The notes under the pieces were generated by a model, which had not been told where the DNA came from, made no database searches, and was given only the letters and a program-made list of their open reading frames with translations. Shown in pieces: positions 33,644 through 43,168 of a DNA stretch of 64,000 nt. The stretch lies in NCBI RefSeq assembly GCF_003076515.1, contig NZ_CP022390.1:2604001-2668000 (forward strand), written 5' to 3'. Source of the DNA: Alcaligenes aquatilis. GTDB taxonomy: Bacteria; Pseudomonadota; Gammaproteobacteria; Burkholderiales; Burkholderiaceae_B. Each line of letters opens with the position of its first letter. Position 1 is the first letter of the stretch. A program made the position numbers and the translations under genes.

Positions 33644-36427
33644 TTATAGCGAGTCCGGCAGTAGCACGTACACGCCCATCACATCGACCGGCAGGCAGGG
33701 GCTGACGCTGTACTGGCCGACGTCACGGGTGGCTTCGCGCACGCGCTGGTGGTCGGCCAGCAGGGCATCAGCCCGCTCTTGGGCTACCGCTTGCAGTTGC
33801 TGCGGGTGCGCGGCGAGGAAGTCGAGCGCGGTGCGGATTTCGCGCTGTGCCGCCTGCGGCGGCAGGTTGCCGCTGGGCGTGCATTCGAGCAGGAGGCTCA
33901 CGCTATCGTCGGCCAGCCATTGGGGAGCGTTGCGGCCCTGCACAGCCAGAGCAACGGTTTCCTCCGCCATCATCTGGAAGGGTTCGCGACGGCGTACGTA
34001 GCTGAGCTGGTGGCGCAGGCGCAGAAGATAGAGGGTGGTGACGACCTCCACGTCATTGGTAAGAGTGGCAGCACAACGGGCGGCCAGCGGACGTTCGCCG
34101 CCAAGTGCGTCTTCCAGCAGGTGCTGAGCCAGCAGGCCAATCAGCGGATGACTGCGGTGCAGTTCGCTGAAGTCGATGATCTGGGGTTTGTCTATGCCTT
34201 CGTCGGCCAAGCGTTGGCGCAGGGCTTCGGGTAGGTGTTGCGGCAGGAAACGTGCGGTCTGCTTGCGGCCGATTTCCAGCGGCGCCCCCAGCCGGACGCA
34301 AGCGCTTTGCAGGAAACGCTGCACGTCAGCCTGGGTGCCCAGAGCCCGTTGCTGCTTGTGCCATTCGGGTAAGACTTTCGCGGGTTTAATTGGGTCTTGT
34401 CTGAAAATGGTCCGGTTGGCCTTGGCTCTCTCCAATGCATCACGCCATTGAGTTTCAAGAGGTTGCAGTTCGACCTTGGCTTCCGCGAATAGATCAAGCG
34501 TGTAGGGTGCTGTCAGTCGTTCACGACGCATCAATGCGGCTTTTACCAGCGCCTGGTTGATGCGAGCTTCATCCTCGGGCAGGGGAACCAGCACGCCGAG
34601 CTCCTTCTGGATGGCTTCGCCCTTCTTGAGAATGACGTTTAGCACGAAGCCATCCACCGGGTTGTCTTGCCCGTAGAGCATAGTGCAGCGCACCTCATCG
34701 GCCTGCTGACCGAAACGATCGACGCGGCCTTCGCGCTGTTCGTGGCGAGTGGGGTTCCAGGCCAGGTCGTAGTGGACGACAGCGGTGAACAGATGTTGCA
34801 GGTTGATGCCTTCGGAGAGGCAGTCGGTGGCGACCAGGATGCGTTGCTCGGCATCCTCCAGCTCATCCACGCGCTCTCGGCGCTCTTCGGGGGTGAGTTC
34901 GCCGGTGACGGCATCGACGGTGGCTTTGGGGAAAGCGGCCTTGAGGTGTTCGGCCACGTAATGGGCGGTGGCGATGTAGCGGCAGAACACCACCGGGTGG
35001 TAGCCATCCTTCACCAGGAGGTCAATATGCCGGATGAGCGCAGCCAGCTTTGGATCACCGGCCTTGCCGGAAAGACGTTGCGCGTCGGCGATCAAGGCTT
35101 GCAGGCGCGGCGCAGCGTCCTGCACCTGGGCAGGCGGCTCCAGATCACTGCCGGAGAGGTCATCGGCCTCGCCATCGTGCAGGCGCTCATCGCCGAGAAG
35201 CGCCTCATCCGGCACAGTGCCCTCCAGCCGTGTGGTCAACGCCTTGACGGCGGCTGCGGGCGACGATGCCACGCAGCGCAACAATGCCAGGGTGGCGTAC
35301 CAAATGAGGCGCGCGCCGCCTTGCTGTTCTTGCTGCTCAACTGTTTCAGCCAGTTCGCGGCAGTAATCTTGCACGGCGTCGAAGAACGCGCCCCATTCGC
35401 CGCTGAGTTGATAGGTAAGCTCGGTTTTCATGCGGCGGGGAAAACCTCGTCCGTCCTGGGTCTCGGCCTGCCATTCAACGATGTCCTTGCGACGGCGCTG
35501 GACGAAGTGGCGGGCCAGTTCTTGACGTAGCGGGTCGGAGGCCGTCATGCGGCCTTGCAAGGCGGCAAAGCGTAGATCGAGCAGCGACAGCAGATTGTAG
35601 AAGGCGGTTTCGTCACCGGAGTGAGGGGTAGCGGTCAGCAGGACCAGGTGTCGCTGCGCGTCACGGGCAAGGCGTTGCAGCAACTCGAAGCGCAATTGCT
35701 TGCCTGCGCCGCTGCTGGCGCAGGTGTGGGCCTCGTCAACGATGATGCATTCGGGGGCGGTGGCGAGAAACTGTTCGCGGTGGCGTTCGCTTTTTATGTA
35801 GTCCAGGCTGACGACCACCACGGGATGATGGTCGAACAGGCGCAGACCATGCGGAAGATCACGTTCGATGCGGGAGGCCGAAGACGAAGTCAACGCCACG
35901 GCCTGAAGGTTGAAGCGGGTTTCCAACTCACTTTGCCACTGCTCGACAAGGTGTGGCGGGCAGAGAATGGCTAGTCGGGCGATTTCGCCACGGTCCATGA
36001 GCTCGCGTGCGATCAGGCCGGCTTCGATGGTCTTGCCGATGCCCACGTCATCAGCGATCAGCAGGCGCACAGTGGACAGGCGCAGTGCCATCAGCAACGG
36101 CACAAGCTGATAGCCGCGAGGCTCCACGGCGATATTGCCAAAGGAGCGGAACGGGCCGGCGCCGGCGCGCAGGGTCAGGCGCAAGGCATCGCGTAGCAAC
36201 AGCGCGGCGGCGTGGTTGCCGGCGCGCGCGGGATCGGGCCAGTCGAAGGTGGCAGGTTCGACGGGATGCAGTTCCAACTCGGGGATCAAAGCAATGCTGT
36301 CGTCATCGGCACCGCTCAATGGGCGCAGGCGCAGCCAGTCGCGGCGGGAGTCGCTTTGCACCACCCATTCGCGGCCTCTGGCGCGCACCAGGTTGCCGGG
36401 CAGAAAGTCGTGTTCGAGGATCGTCAT
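33644..36427 (-). CDS. SNF2-like helicase (DrmD-like)
   Basis: A 927-residue SF2 protein of the SNF2/RapA type. Walker A D-V-G-I-G-K-T is at residues 127-133, DEAH box D-E-A-H at 231-234, S-A-T-like motif III as L-T-A-T-P-H, and helicase C with E-G-I-N-L-Q and E-G-R-V-D-R-F-G-Q (near residue 567). A C-terminal region of about 300 residues has no clear motif. DISARM class 1 systems contain an SNF2-like helicase (DrmD) next to an adenine methylase, as here. An AAAGGAG ribosome-binding site precedes the ATG; it starts 6 bp after the giant helicase stop. Confidence 0.87.
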   Translation of the reverse strand: MTILEHDFLPGNLVRARGREWVVQSDSRRDWLRLRPLSGADDDSIALIPELELHPVEPATFDWPDPARAGNHAAALLLRDALRLTLRAGAGPFRSFGNIAVEPRGYQLVPLLMALRLSTVRLLIADDVGIGKTIEAGLIARELMDRGEIARLAILCPPHLVEQWQSELETRFNLQAVALTSSSASRIERDLPHGLRLFDHHPVVVVSLDYIKSERHREQFLATAPECIIVDEAHTCASSGAGKQLRFELLQRLARDAQRHLVLLTATPHSGDETAFYNLLSLLDLRFAALQGRMTASDPLRQELARHFVQRRRKDIVEWQAETQDGRGFPRRMKTELTYQLSGEWGAFFDAVQDYCRELAETVEQQEQQGGARLIWYATLALLRCVASSPAAAVKALTTRLEGTVPDEALLGDERLHDGEADDLSGSDLEPPAQVQDAAPRLQALIADAQRLSGKAGDPKLAALIRHIDLLVKDGYHPVVFCRYIATAHYVAEHLKAAFPKATVDAVTGELTPEERRERVDELEDAEQRILVATDCLSEGINLQHLFTAVVHYDLAWNPTRHEQREGRVDRFGQQADEVRCTMLYGQDNPVDGFVLNVILKKGEAIQKELGVLVPLPEDEARINQALVKAALMRRERLTAPYTLDLFAEAKVELQPLETQWRDALERAKANRTIFRQDPIKPAKVLPEWHKQQRALGTQADVQRFLQSACVRLGAPLEIGRKQTARFLPQHLPEALRQRLADEGIDKPQIIDFSELHRSHPLIGLLAQHLLEDALGGERPLAARCAATLTNDVEVVTTLYLLRLRHQLSYVRRREPFQMMAEETVALAVQGRNAPQWLADDSVSLLLECTPSGNLPPQAAQREIRTALDFLAAHPQQLQAVAQERADALLADHQRVREATRDVGQYSVSPCLPVDVMGVYVLLPDSL

Positions 36428-36433
36428 ACTCCT

Positions 36434-39400
36434 TTATTCCTTGGAGCCGAACACATCGGCGTGCGCGGCGAATTGTTGTGACCAACGTGAAGCGTCAGAA
36501 AAATCGAGCACCTGCCAGCCTTTGTCCTGCAACAAGCTGGCGGTCTGCTCATCCACCGCGGAAAGAAACACCAAAGTACGAGATGCCTTGTACTGGGCCG
36601 CCGCAGTGGCTGCGCCATTGTTGACGGACACGTTGACCGCATCAGGTTGCACGGCCCCTGCCTGGCTGAGCGCGGACAGCCAGGCGTCGAGTGGCTCGTC
36701 TGCCAAGATCGTCGCTGCAACGGGGGCCTCGCTGCATTCCACAGGCTGTACCTGAGCATTGGCCAACGCGACCAGCAGCTTGAGCGCATCCGCATTGCGG
36801 CGGTTGATGTGTTCGTGATCCGGCTGGTTGAAGTAGGACAGCAGGCACTGATAGCAGCCGGCTTCGCACTGATGATTGCCAAGTGCATCGGTCTGTTCCA
36901 GCGACGGCAGATCTTCCAGCGTCCAAATGCCGCTCTGCGGTTTGCGATAGTGAATCAGTTGCAGGGCATTGCTGGCTACGAGTGCAAGGTCGTCGCGATT
37001 GTTTGCCAAGCGAGTGAGCACACCCGCACCGCCTTCCGCCGCTTCGTAGAACAGCAAGGCGCGGCGCTCGTCGGACTTCGGCAGTGGCTCGACCACCAGT
37101 TCGGATTCCTCGATCTGGAAGATCATTTCGATGCCGCGCTTGAGTGCGGCCTGCAACGTCGCCATGGCCTCCAGAGGCAAGGCATGTACGGGAGCGAAGA
37201 TCAGCAGATTGCGATGATCTTCCACAAAAGGAACGATGCGCTGGTTGGGCACCTTCTCCAGCAAAGCATCGTCGCCGCCCTGATCGTCTTCCCCATCCGG
37301 TGCATCCTGCTTGCTCCAGGTGCCCGTGATGGGGTTGATGTAGAAGCCCAGTTGCTCCTTGTCCTTGCGCCTGCGCCAGCCGCGGTTGATGCGCCAGATT
37401 TGCGCAGCGGGCGCGTAGGTGAGCTCGCCCAGCACGTCCTCGCCTTGTTGGATCGTGGCCTTCTGCTGCTGGATACGGCCATCGGGGCCGGGCAGGAAGC
37501 GGTAGGTGGTTTGCAGCTCAAAGCCCTGACGCTGACGCTCCTCGTCGTTGATGGAAATGCGCTCGGTGGCCACAGTTTCTACGGTTTCGATACGGTAGAG
37601 CTCGCGCACCCAATCGTGCTCGGTGAGCAAGGCGTCGCAGTTCTCGCAGCGATTGACCAGCGGCTGTTCGCCGCCCGGCTCGCCGAGATGGCCGTAGCCG
37701 CACTGGCTGCACACCAACGAGGCAATGGTGGCCAACTGGCTGTTGCCGGAAATGTGGTCTGTATTGCCTACGTTGAGTTTGGCACGCACCACGCGGTACA
37801 TGCGGCCCTGGTGATAAATGAGGCTGCGGGGGCCGAATTCGGACAGGGCCAGGAAGCGCGGCCGGCTGACCATGCTGCCTTCGTCATCCTTGCCGTTGAC
37901 GGCCTGGCCGCCACGGGCGGGAATCCAGGCCATCAGCGGCAGACGCGGGAAGTTGTAGCCTGGCAGGAAGCCCTGGCTGGCCAAGTAGCGATAGGTGTAG
38001 AAGTCGTTATTCTGGCCGTTGCCGGACTTGAGCAACACGGCGTACTGCCGCGCGGCGTCGCCGTAACGGCGCTGGGCATTTTGGCGCTCAGTGTGCGAGG
38101 CGGTATGGCTCCTGACGATGCGATCAGCCATATCCATCTGTTGGCGGGTGGCATCGAACAGCACGCGCCAGCGCTCCAGCGCCCCAGAGAACGCTTGCGC
38201 CGCGTTGTCGATGACCTGGCGCACATAGTCAGGCGTGAACCAGGCGCTGCCTTCAAGCTCGCCCTCAAGCTGGTCGATGACCCGGTCGGCACTGGCCAAG
38301 GCCCGCTGCTGGACAGCCTGCGCCCGGAGCCCTTCGTGCAAGGGCTGCTTCAGTGGTTTGCCGGGCTTGTCAAGATCCAGCATAGGCGCAATGCTGTCGT
38401 CCAGCGGCACCTGGGTGCTGGCCAGCCAGACCGCTTGCAGATGGCTGTCGATGAGATCGCGGTTGCTCAGATCGAGGGTTGGCGCGCGCACGACGCCATG
38501 CACCATTTGCTCGGCATTGTGGAAGAACCACTGGTCATGCGGACTGAGTGCCGCGCAGTAGGTGATGACCAGCGCCTGCTGACCCGAACGACCGGCACGG
38601 CCGCTGCGCTGGGCGTAGTTGGCGGGGGTCGGCGGCACATTGCGCAGGTACACGGTGTTGAGCGCGGAGATATCCACGCCAAGCTCCATCGTGGGGGAGC
38701 AGAACATCACCGGCAGACGTTCCAACGGCGCTTCGTGGGCCGGGTTCTGCGCCCAATCCTGCCTGTCCTTTTCGGTGTAGCGAAAGCGCTGCTCCAGCAG
38801 TTGCCGGCGTGGCGCATCCACCTGGGCGGTGTGTTCCTGGGCCTCGAAGTCGAACAGCGGATGCGAGGGCCGACGCAGCAGGTCGGCAATGCCGAGATAC
38901 AGGGTGCGGAAATACTGATTGATTCGATTGCTATCAGTTTGCGGCTGATCGGCAATCAGGCACCAGTCCAGGGCAGCCGCGTTCAGGCGCCAGCCTGCGA
39001 GCTGGGCGTCGATAGGTTGGCGCTGCACATAACCATAGTCCTTGGCGGACTCCAGCAGCGCTTCGATCAGCTTAGCCCACTCGACATCTTTCCACTGCGC
39101 GACCTCGCTGGCGCAGGCGCTGTTGCGCCAGAAGGCGGCCGTCTTTATTTGCCGTAGCAGACGGGAACGTGGACCACCTGTCACCAAGTCGGTGCGCGGC
39201 TTGCCCTTGTATTCCGGGCGCTTGCCGAGGATGAGATAGCGGCCGGTATCGAGTTTCTCGTCTGGAACGAAGGCCCAACGTTCATTCAGGTAGGTGTGGG
39301 CGCTGGTGCGTGCCTTGTCCTGCTCAACCGGGTCGAGGTAACGACTTTCCAGGCACAGATGGCGGCGCAAGGCGTCGAACAGTAGTTCGAACAAAACTGT

Positions 39401-41707
39401 CCGCTGCACTGTCGTCAATTTGGTCAAGGTGCTGTTTGCAGCAAAGATGCTGGCGTCAGCGCAAAAGGCATCCAGATCTCGATACCGAATCTGCAACAGG
39501 CCGAGTTGATCCAGATTCGGATTATTGAAGCGCCAGCCACGCCGCAGATCACGCAGTAGCCGGTAGGCGATGATGAAGCGCAATGTGCGTTGCGCTTCTT
39601 GTCGGGCCAGTCCCATGAGCTTGGGGGTGCGCAGATACTCCACCAAGGTCGCTTCATCGACCCCTTGAAAGCCGAGGGCCTTGAATACGCTTTCGGCCAA
39701 GTGTTCTTCATCGAGTTGGCCGCCGCTGCCCTGCAGTGCGCCGATCAAGCCGGCACGCAGCGTCAGCAGGAAAATGAAGTCGTTGAAATGTCCCGCCTGC
39801 AGAGCGGCATCCTGGCGGTTGTCGGTAAATCCAAGCAACTTGCGTGAGTCAGGCTGCCCTGGCGCAGTTTCGGAAAGTGCGAACAATTGCTGCAAGGCCG
39901 CCAGGGCAATCATGGTAGTGGCCGAAGAGCGGCCTTCGCCAGACAGGCTGGAGAGGCGGTTGGCATCCTTGCCGTGGGCTTCGTGTGTCGTACCGCAGTT
40001 CAGGCAAAAGCGGAATTTTCCCGGAATGAACCAGAACTCCGCCCCCGAGCCCGTTTGCCCTTTGGCATCGACCGTGACCATATAGGGAACGGCATTCTTG
40101 TAGGCTGGCTTGATTTTGGGTTCGCTACGGCTGAGGTCGATCCAGGTTTCCGGCAGATCTTCGAGCAGGCCACCGTATTGCTGCCCGGGCACCAGAGGAC
40201 ACAGGAAGCCATAGCTGGCGTCGTCTTCTGCCGCGATATCGTCGATTTCACGTGAGCTGAAGCTGACCGGTTGCTGTGCGTGCCAGACAGGTAGGTACTC
40301 CTGGCCGCAATCGCGGCAGAAGTGCGTCGGGTAAAGCAGCACATTCTCTTGCTGTCGCCCCGGCGCGAAACGCTGAGCATCGAGCGTGACATGGCGCTTA
40401 CCTCGCGCCTCCAGCGTGGTGAGTACCTTGCCGGGACCGCTGATGAACTGGTGCAGCTTGAACGCGAAAGGCGGCCTGCCCTGGGGCGTGCGCACATCAT
40501 GGGCAGCCACTAGGAATCGCTGCAGGGCGGTGCGAGCGGCTTCAGGCTGGCAACCCGCGTCTTCGGCGAGACGGCGGCTGGCCTCTTCCAGCATCATGGG
40601 TCTCGCCCGCCTAGGAGGCTCGTCGGCAGGTAGTTCGATACCCAGGTTCAATTCCACCCAGATGGATAACGGATCATTGCGAAAGGCGTCGAAGTCAGCC
40701 CAGATATCCTGCTTTCGCGTAATGGCCGCCGGTAGTTCTGTGCGGATGGCGTTGACGTCCTTGAGCGGGTTGGTGACGCGCTCCAAGGTCTCGCCGATGA
40801 CGTCATGCTCGCTGATCTGGGTGCCAAAAAGTTTGCTAGCCACATCGGCCACCACGCGGTTGCGGTCGGCTTGGCTACCTGTGCTGGACATGGTGGCCGA
40901 CGTGCCGATGCAGACCAGTTGCTCGGCTTTCAAGCGCTCTCGCAGGCGCCGCACTAGCAAGGCAACGTCCGCCCCTTGACGGCCACGATAGGTATGCAAC
41001 TCATCCAGCACCAGGAACTCAAGTCCCTCGCAGTGTTCCACCACACGCCGATCCACTTCGTCGAAGCGCGTGAGGATGTACTCCAGCATCATGAAGTTAG
41101 TGAGCAGGATATCGGGCGGGTCATCCGCGATGGCGCTGCGTTCCGCCTTGCTTTCCTGGCCGGTGTAGCGCTTGACAGTGAAGGGACGAAGCTCTGGCGC
41201 ATAGCCATGCAGAAACTTGTCGAGTTCTTCCAGCTGGCTGTTGGCCAGAGCATTCATCGGATAGATGACAATGGCCCTGGTACGTGCTTTGCCATCGGAT
41301 TGCTTGGCCTTGAGAATGCGGTCGATGATCGGGATGAAAAAGGACAGGGACTTCCCCGACCCCGTTCCGGTCGTGACCACATAGCTTTGGCGTTCCTGGC
41401 CTTTGGCCAAGGCTTCCATCTGGTGCTTGTAAAGATGCAGGGGTTCTGGCGAACCTTCAGACTTCCCGGCCTGGAAGATCTCTGCGCAGGCAGCGTGCAA
41501 GACCCCCTGCGCCGCCAGGTTCTGCACCGTGCCCTGGCGTTGGTAATTCGGGTTGATCTGCACCAGCGGTTCAGGCCAATAGCGACCTTGCGCATATTGA
41601 TGTTCGACCTCGGCTTGGATATCAGGCGCAGCGATGCGAACGAAACTGCGGGAAAAGCTGCCGTATCGTTCGATGAGCTGGTCGCGGAATTGGAAAACGT
41701 TATCCAT
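36434..41707 (-). CDS. Giant DEAD/DEAH helicase with DUF1998-like C-terminus
   Basis: A 1757-residue SF2 helicase. Walker A T-G-T-G-S-G-K-S is at residues 113-120, motif II is D-E-L-H (235-238), motif III is T-S-A-T, and motifs V/VI are M-E-L-G-V-D-I and R-S-G-R-A-G-R near residue 1035. Zinc-ribbon-like pairs are visible in F-C-R-D-C-G and F-C-L-N-C-G, later C-S-Q-C-G and C-E-N-C-D (about 1332-1355). The end carries C-E-A-G-C-Y-Q-C near residue 1612, the signature of DUF1998/MrfA-type helicases. DISARM splits this into DrmA plus DrmB; Druantia DruE is a similar single giant. So this is either a fusion or a DruE relative. Confidence 0.85.
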   Translation of the reverse strand: MDNVFQFRDQLIERYGSFSRSFVRIAAPDIQAEVEHQYAQGRYWPEPLVQINPNYQRQGTVQNLAAQGVLHAACAEIFQAGKSEGSPEPLHLYKHQMEALAKGQERQSYVVTTGTGSGKSLSFFIPIIDRILKAKQSDGKARTRAIVIYPMNALANSQLEELDKFLHGYAPELRPFTVKRYTGQESKAERSAIADDPPDILLTNFMMLEYILTRFDEVDRRVVEHCEGLEFLVLDELHTYRGRQGADVALLVRRLRERLKAEQLVCIGTSATMSSTGSQADRNRVVADVASKLFGTQISEHDVIGETLERVTNPLKDVNAIRTELPAAITRKQDIWADFDAFRNDPLSIWVELNLGIELPADEPPRRARPMMLEEASRRLAEDAGCQPEAARTALQRFLVAAHDVRTPQGRPPFAFKLHQFISGPGKVLTTLEARGKRHVTLDAQRFAPGRQQENVLLYPTHFCRDCGQEYLPVWHAQQPVSFSSREIDDIAAEDDASYGFLCPLVPGQQYGGLLEDLPETWIDLSRSEPKIKPAYKNAVPYMVTVDAKGQTGSGAEFWFIPGKFRFCLNCGTTHEAHGKDANRLSSLSGEGRSSATTMIALAALQQLFALSETAPGQPDSRKLLGFTDNRQDAALQAGHFNDFIFLLTLRAGLIGALQGSGGQLDEEHLAESVFKALGFQGVDEATLVEYLRTPKLMGLARQEAQRTLRFIIAYRLLRDLRRGWRFNNPNLDQLGLLQIRYRDLDAFCADASIFAANSTLTKLTTVQRTVLFELLFDALRRHLCLESRYLDPVEQDKARTSAHTYLNERWAFVPDEKLDTGRYLILGKRPEYKGKPRTDLVTGGPRSRLLRQIKTAAFWRNSACASEVAQWKDVEWAKLIEALLESAKDYGYVQRQPIDAQLAGWRLNAAALDWCLIADQPQTDSNRINQYFRTLYLGIADLLRRPSHPLFDFEAQEHTAQVDAPRRQLLEQRFRYTEKDRQDWAQNPAHEAPLERLPVMFCSPTMELGVDISALNTVYLRNVPPTPANYAQRSGRAGRSGQQALVITYCAALSPHDQWFFHNAEQMVHGVVRAPTLDLSNRDLIDSHLQAVWLASTQVPLDDSIAPMLDLDKPGKPLKQPLHEGLRAQAVQQRALASADRVIDQLEGELEGSAWFTPDYVRQVIDNAAQAFSGALERWRVLFDATRQQMDMADRIVRSHTASHTERQNAQRRYGDAARQYAVLLKSGNGQNNDFYTYRYLASQGFLPGYNFPRLPLMAWIPARGGQAVNGKDDEGSMVSRPRFLALSEFGPRSLIYHQGRMYRVVRAKLNVGNTDHISGNSQLATIASLVCSQCGYGHLGEPGGEQPLVNRCENCDALLTEHDWVRELYRIETVETVATERISINDEERQRQGFELQTTYRFLPGPDGRIQQQKATIQQGEDVLGELTYAPAAQIWRINRGWRRRKDKEQLGFYINPITGTWSKQDAPDGEDDQGGDDALLEKVPNQRIVPFVEDHRNLLIFAPVHALPLEAMATLQAALKRGIEMIFQIEESELVVEPLPKSDERRALLFYEAAEGGAGVLTRLANNRDDLALVASNALQLIHYRKPQSGIWTLEDLPSLEQTDALGNHQCEAGCYQCLLSYFNQPDHEHINRRNADALKLLVALANAQVQPVECSEAPVAATILADEPLDAWLSALSQAGAVQPDAVNVSVNNGAATAAAQYKASRTLVFLSAVDEQTASLLQDKGWQVLDFSDASRWSQQFAAHADVFGSKE

Positions 41708-41716
41708 GGAGAGTCC

Positions 41717-42817
41717 TCACTGATCCATCTTGTGGCCAATCGCCAGAACCGCTGTACTATCGGAGGTGCCTGCTGTGATGCGCTTCCATTTCGCACCTCG
41801 CCCCTTGCCAGTCGATTCGATCAACCCCTCTGATTTCATCGCTCGCAGCACTAGTCGAACCATGTCCCGGCTCACGCCCGGGCAGGCTTCTTCAATCTCG
41901 GAAATCGAGAACGGCAGGGTGCGCCCCAGAACTTCCGTCCGCACTCGGTCGCCTTTGCTGCCACGTCCCCGTTCGATGGTGCCGACGCGCTCCTCGAACT
42001 CACGGTAGGCCCGTAGCAAGGCACCCCAGAAGTAGTCTAGCCAGGGCTTTACGTCGTGCTGCCCCTGGTGCCAGCCCTGCGAGCTGGCTTCCAGCGTCTC
42101 GTAATAGCCTTCCTTGGTTTCCTCGAAGATACGTTCCAAACTGATGTAGCGCCCCACGGCATAGTCGAAGTGGTAAAGCAGCAGCAGGGCCAGCAAGCGG
42201 GACATGCGACCGTTGCCGTCCGGGAAGGGGTGAATGCACAGGAAGTCGAGCATCGCCAACGGCACCAGTACGAGGGGGTCGGCCAGGTGCTGATCCAGCG
42301 CGGTGGCGTAGCGCCCGGCCAGATCGGTCATAGCTATGGGTGTGAGGTGCGCAGCGACCGGCTGGAAGCGTAGACGTGACGTGCCGTCCGGGTGACGTTC
42401 GATGATGTCGTTATTGGTAGCCTTCCAGCGCCCGCCCGCCTGCGGCATATAGCGGTACAGCAGGGTGTGGAGTTGCAGCACTACGCCCTCGCTGAAGGGC
42501 ATGTGCGCGGTCGATTCGTGGATCAACGCCAGGGCGTCACGGTAGCCGGCGATCTCCTGTTCGGAGCGGCTCTTTGGTGTTGCGTTGCGGATGACCAGAG
42601 ACTTCAGCCGCGAAGGCGCTACGACAACACCTTCCAGCCGGTTGGACGACTCGGTGGACTCCACCACCGCGATCTGGCGTAGCCCCTTGAGGGCTTCGGG
42701 CGACTGCGCAGCGTAGAGTTGCTGCTTACCCTGGTACTCGCCCAGTGTGCGCAACGTGGCGGCCTGAGTGCCATCGAAGCGAAGCGCGGCAAGGTACTCG
42801 GGTGTGAGCGAGTGCAT
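41717..42817 (-). CDS. Fic-domain protein with C-terminal winged helix
   Basis: A 366-residue Fic protein. The active-site motif H-P-F-P-D-G-N-G-R-M-S-R is complete at residues 196-207, predicting AMP-transfer activity. The inhibitory motif S-N-R-L-E-G (58-63) is N-terminal, as in class II Fic proteins. The C-terminal 80 residues form a winged helix (F-S-I-S-E-I-E-E-A and M-V-R-L-V-L-R-A-M-K) that could bind DNA. It is the first gene of the operon, 9 bp before the helicase gene, so it may be the sensor, regulator or effector of the system. Confidence 0.88.
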   Translation of the reverse strand: MHSLTPEYLAALRFDGTQAATLRTLGEYQGKQQLYAAQSPEALKGLRQIAVVESTESSNRLEGVVVAPSRLKSLVIRNATPKSRSEQEIAGYRDALALIHESTAHMPFSEGVVLQLHTLLYRYMPQAGGRWKATNNDIIERHPDGTSRLRFQPVAAHLTPIAMTDLAGRYATALDQHLADPLVLVPLAMLDFLCIHPFPDGNGRMSRLLALLLLYHFDYAVGRYISLERIFEETKEGYYETLEASSQGWHQGQHDVKPWLDYFWGALLRAYREFEERVGTIERGRGSKGDRVRTEVLGRTLPFSISEIEEACPGVSRDMVRLVLRAMKSEGLIESTGKGRGAKWKRITAGTSDSTAVLAIGHKMDQ

Positions 42818-43168
42818 GGAAATGTAAGCCCAGGCTGTCTAAATGGGGTAATCATAGCCTTAAAATGGGGTAGTGTCTCTAAGAATACCTCATTATCGGT
42901 GTTTGACTACCCCATTTCCTGAACATTGGACTGGTCGTGAGGGGCTGGCATGGCCGACCAAGAAGGAAATGGGCGACATGAATCCCAAAAAGGGCAATAA
43001 ATCCGAAATTACCCCATTTAATTCATTGTTTACCCCATTTCCAGCGCCTAACTTTCGGCAAAGGCAAATGGCAAAGGAACGGCACTCAAGGGGCAACGGC
43101 CCTACCCTGAAAAGGAAAAGGCCGCCCACCCTTGCTCACTCGCTCTGTAACAACCGGTCAAATCGTCT
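42818..43168. promoter_or_regulatory. Promoter and operator array of the defence operon
   Basis: No gene is convincing in these 351 bases. A 10-mer AAATGGGGTA occurs at 42841-42850 and 42863-42872 and as its complement TACCCCATTT at 42908-42917, 43010-43019 and 43031-43040. The minus-strand -10 element TATGAT (42851-42856) sits exactly between the first two boxes. Box spacings are 22 and 21 bp, about two helical turns. Confidence 0.7.

Noticed and set aside
25055..42817. Calling the operon canonical DISARM, BREX or Druantia
   Set aside because: No DrmC PLD nuclease and no separate drmA/drmB; no BrxA/B/C/Z; no DruABCD or DruH. Only some parts are shared.
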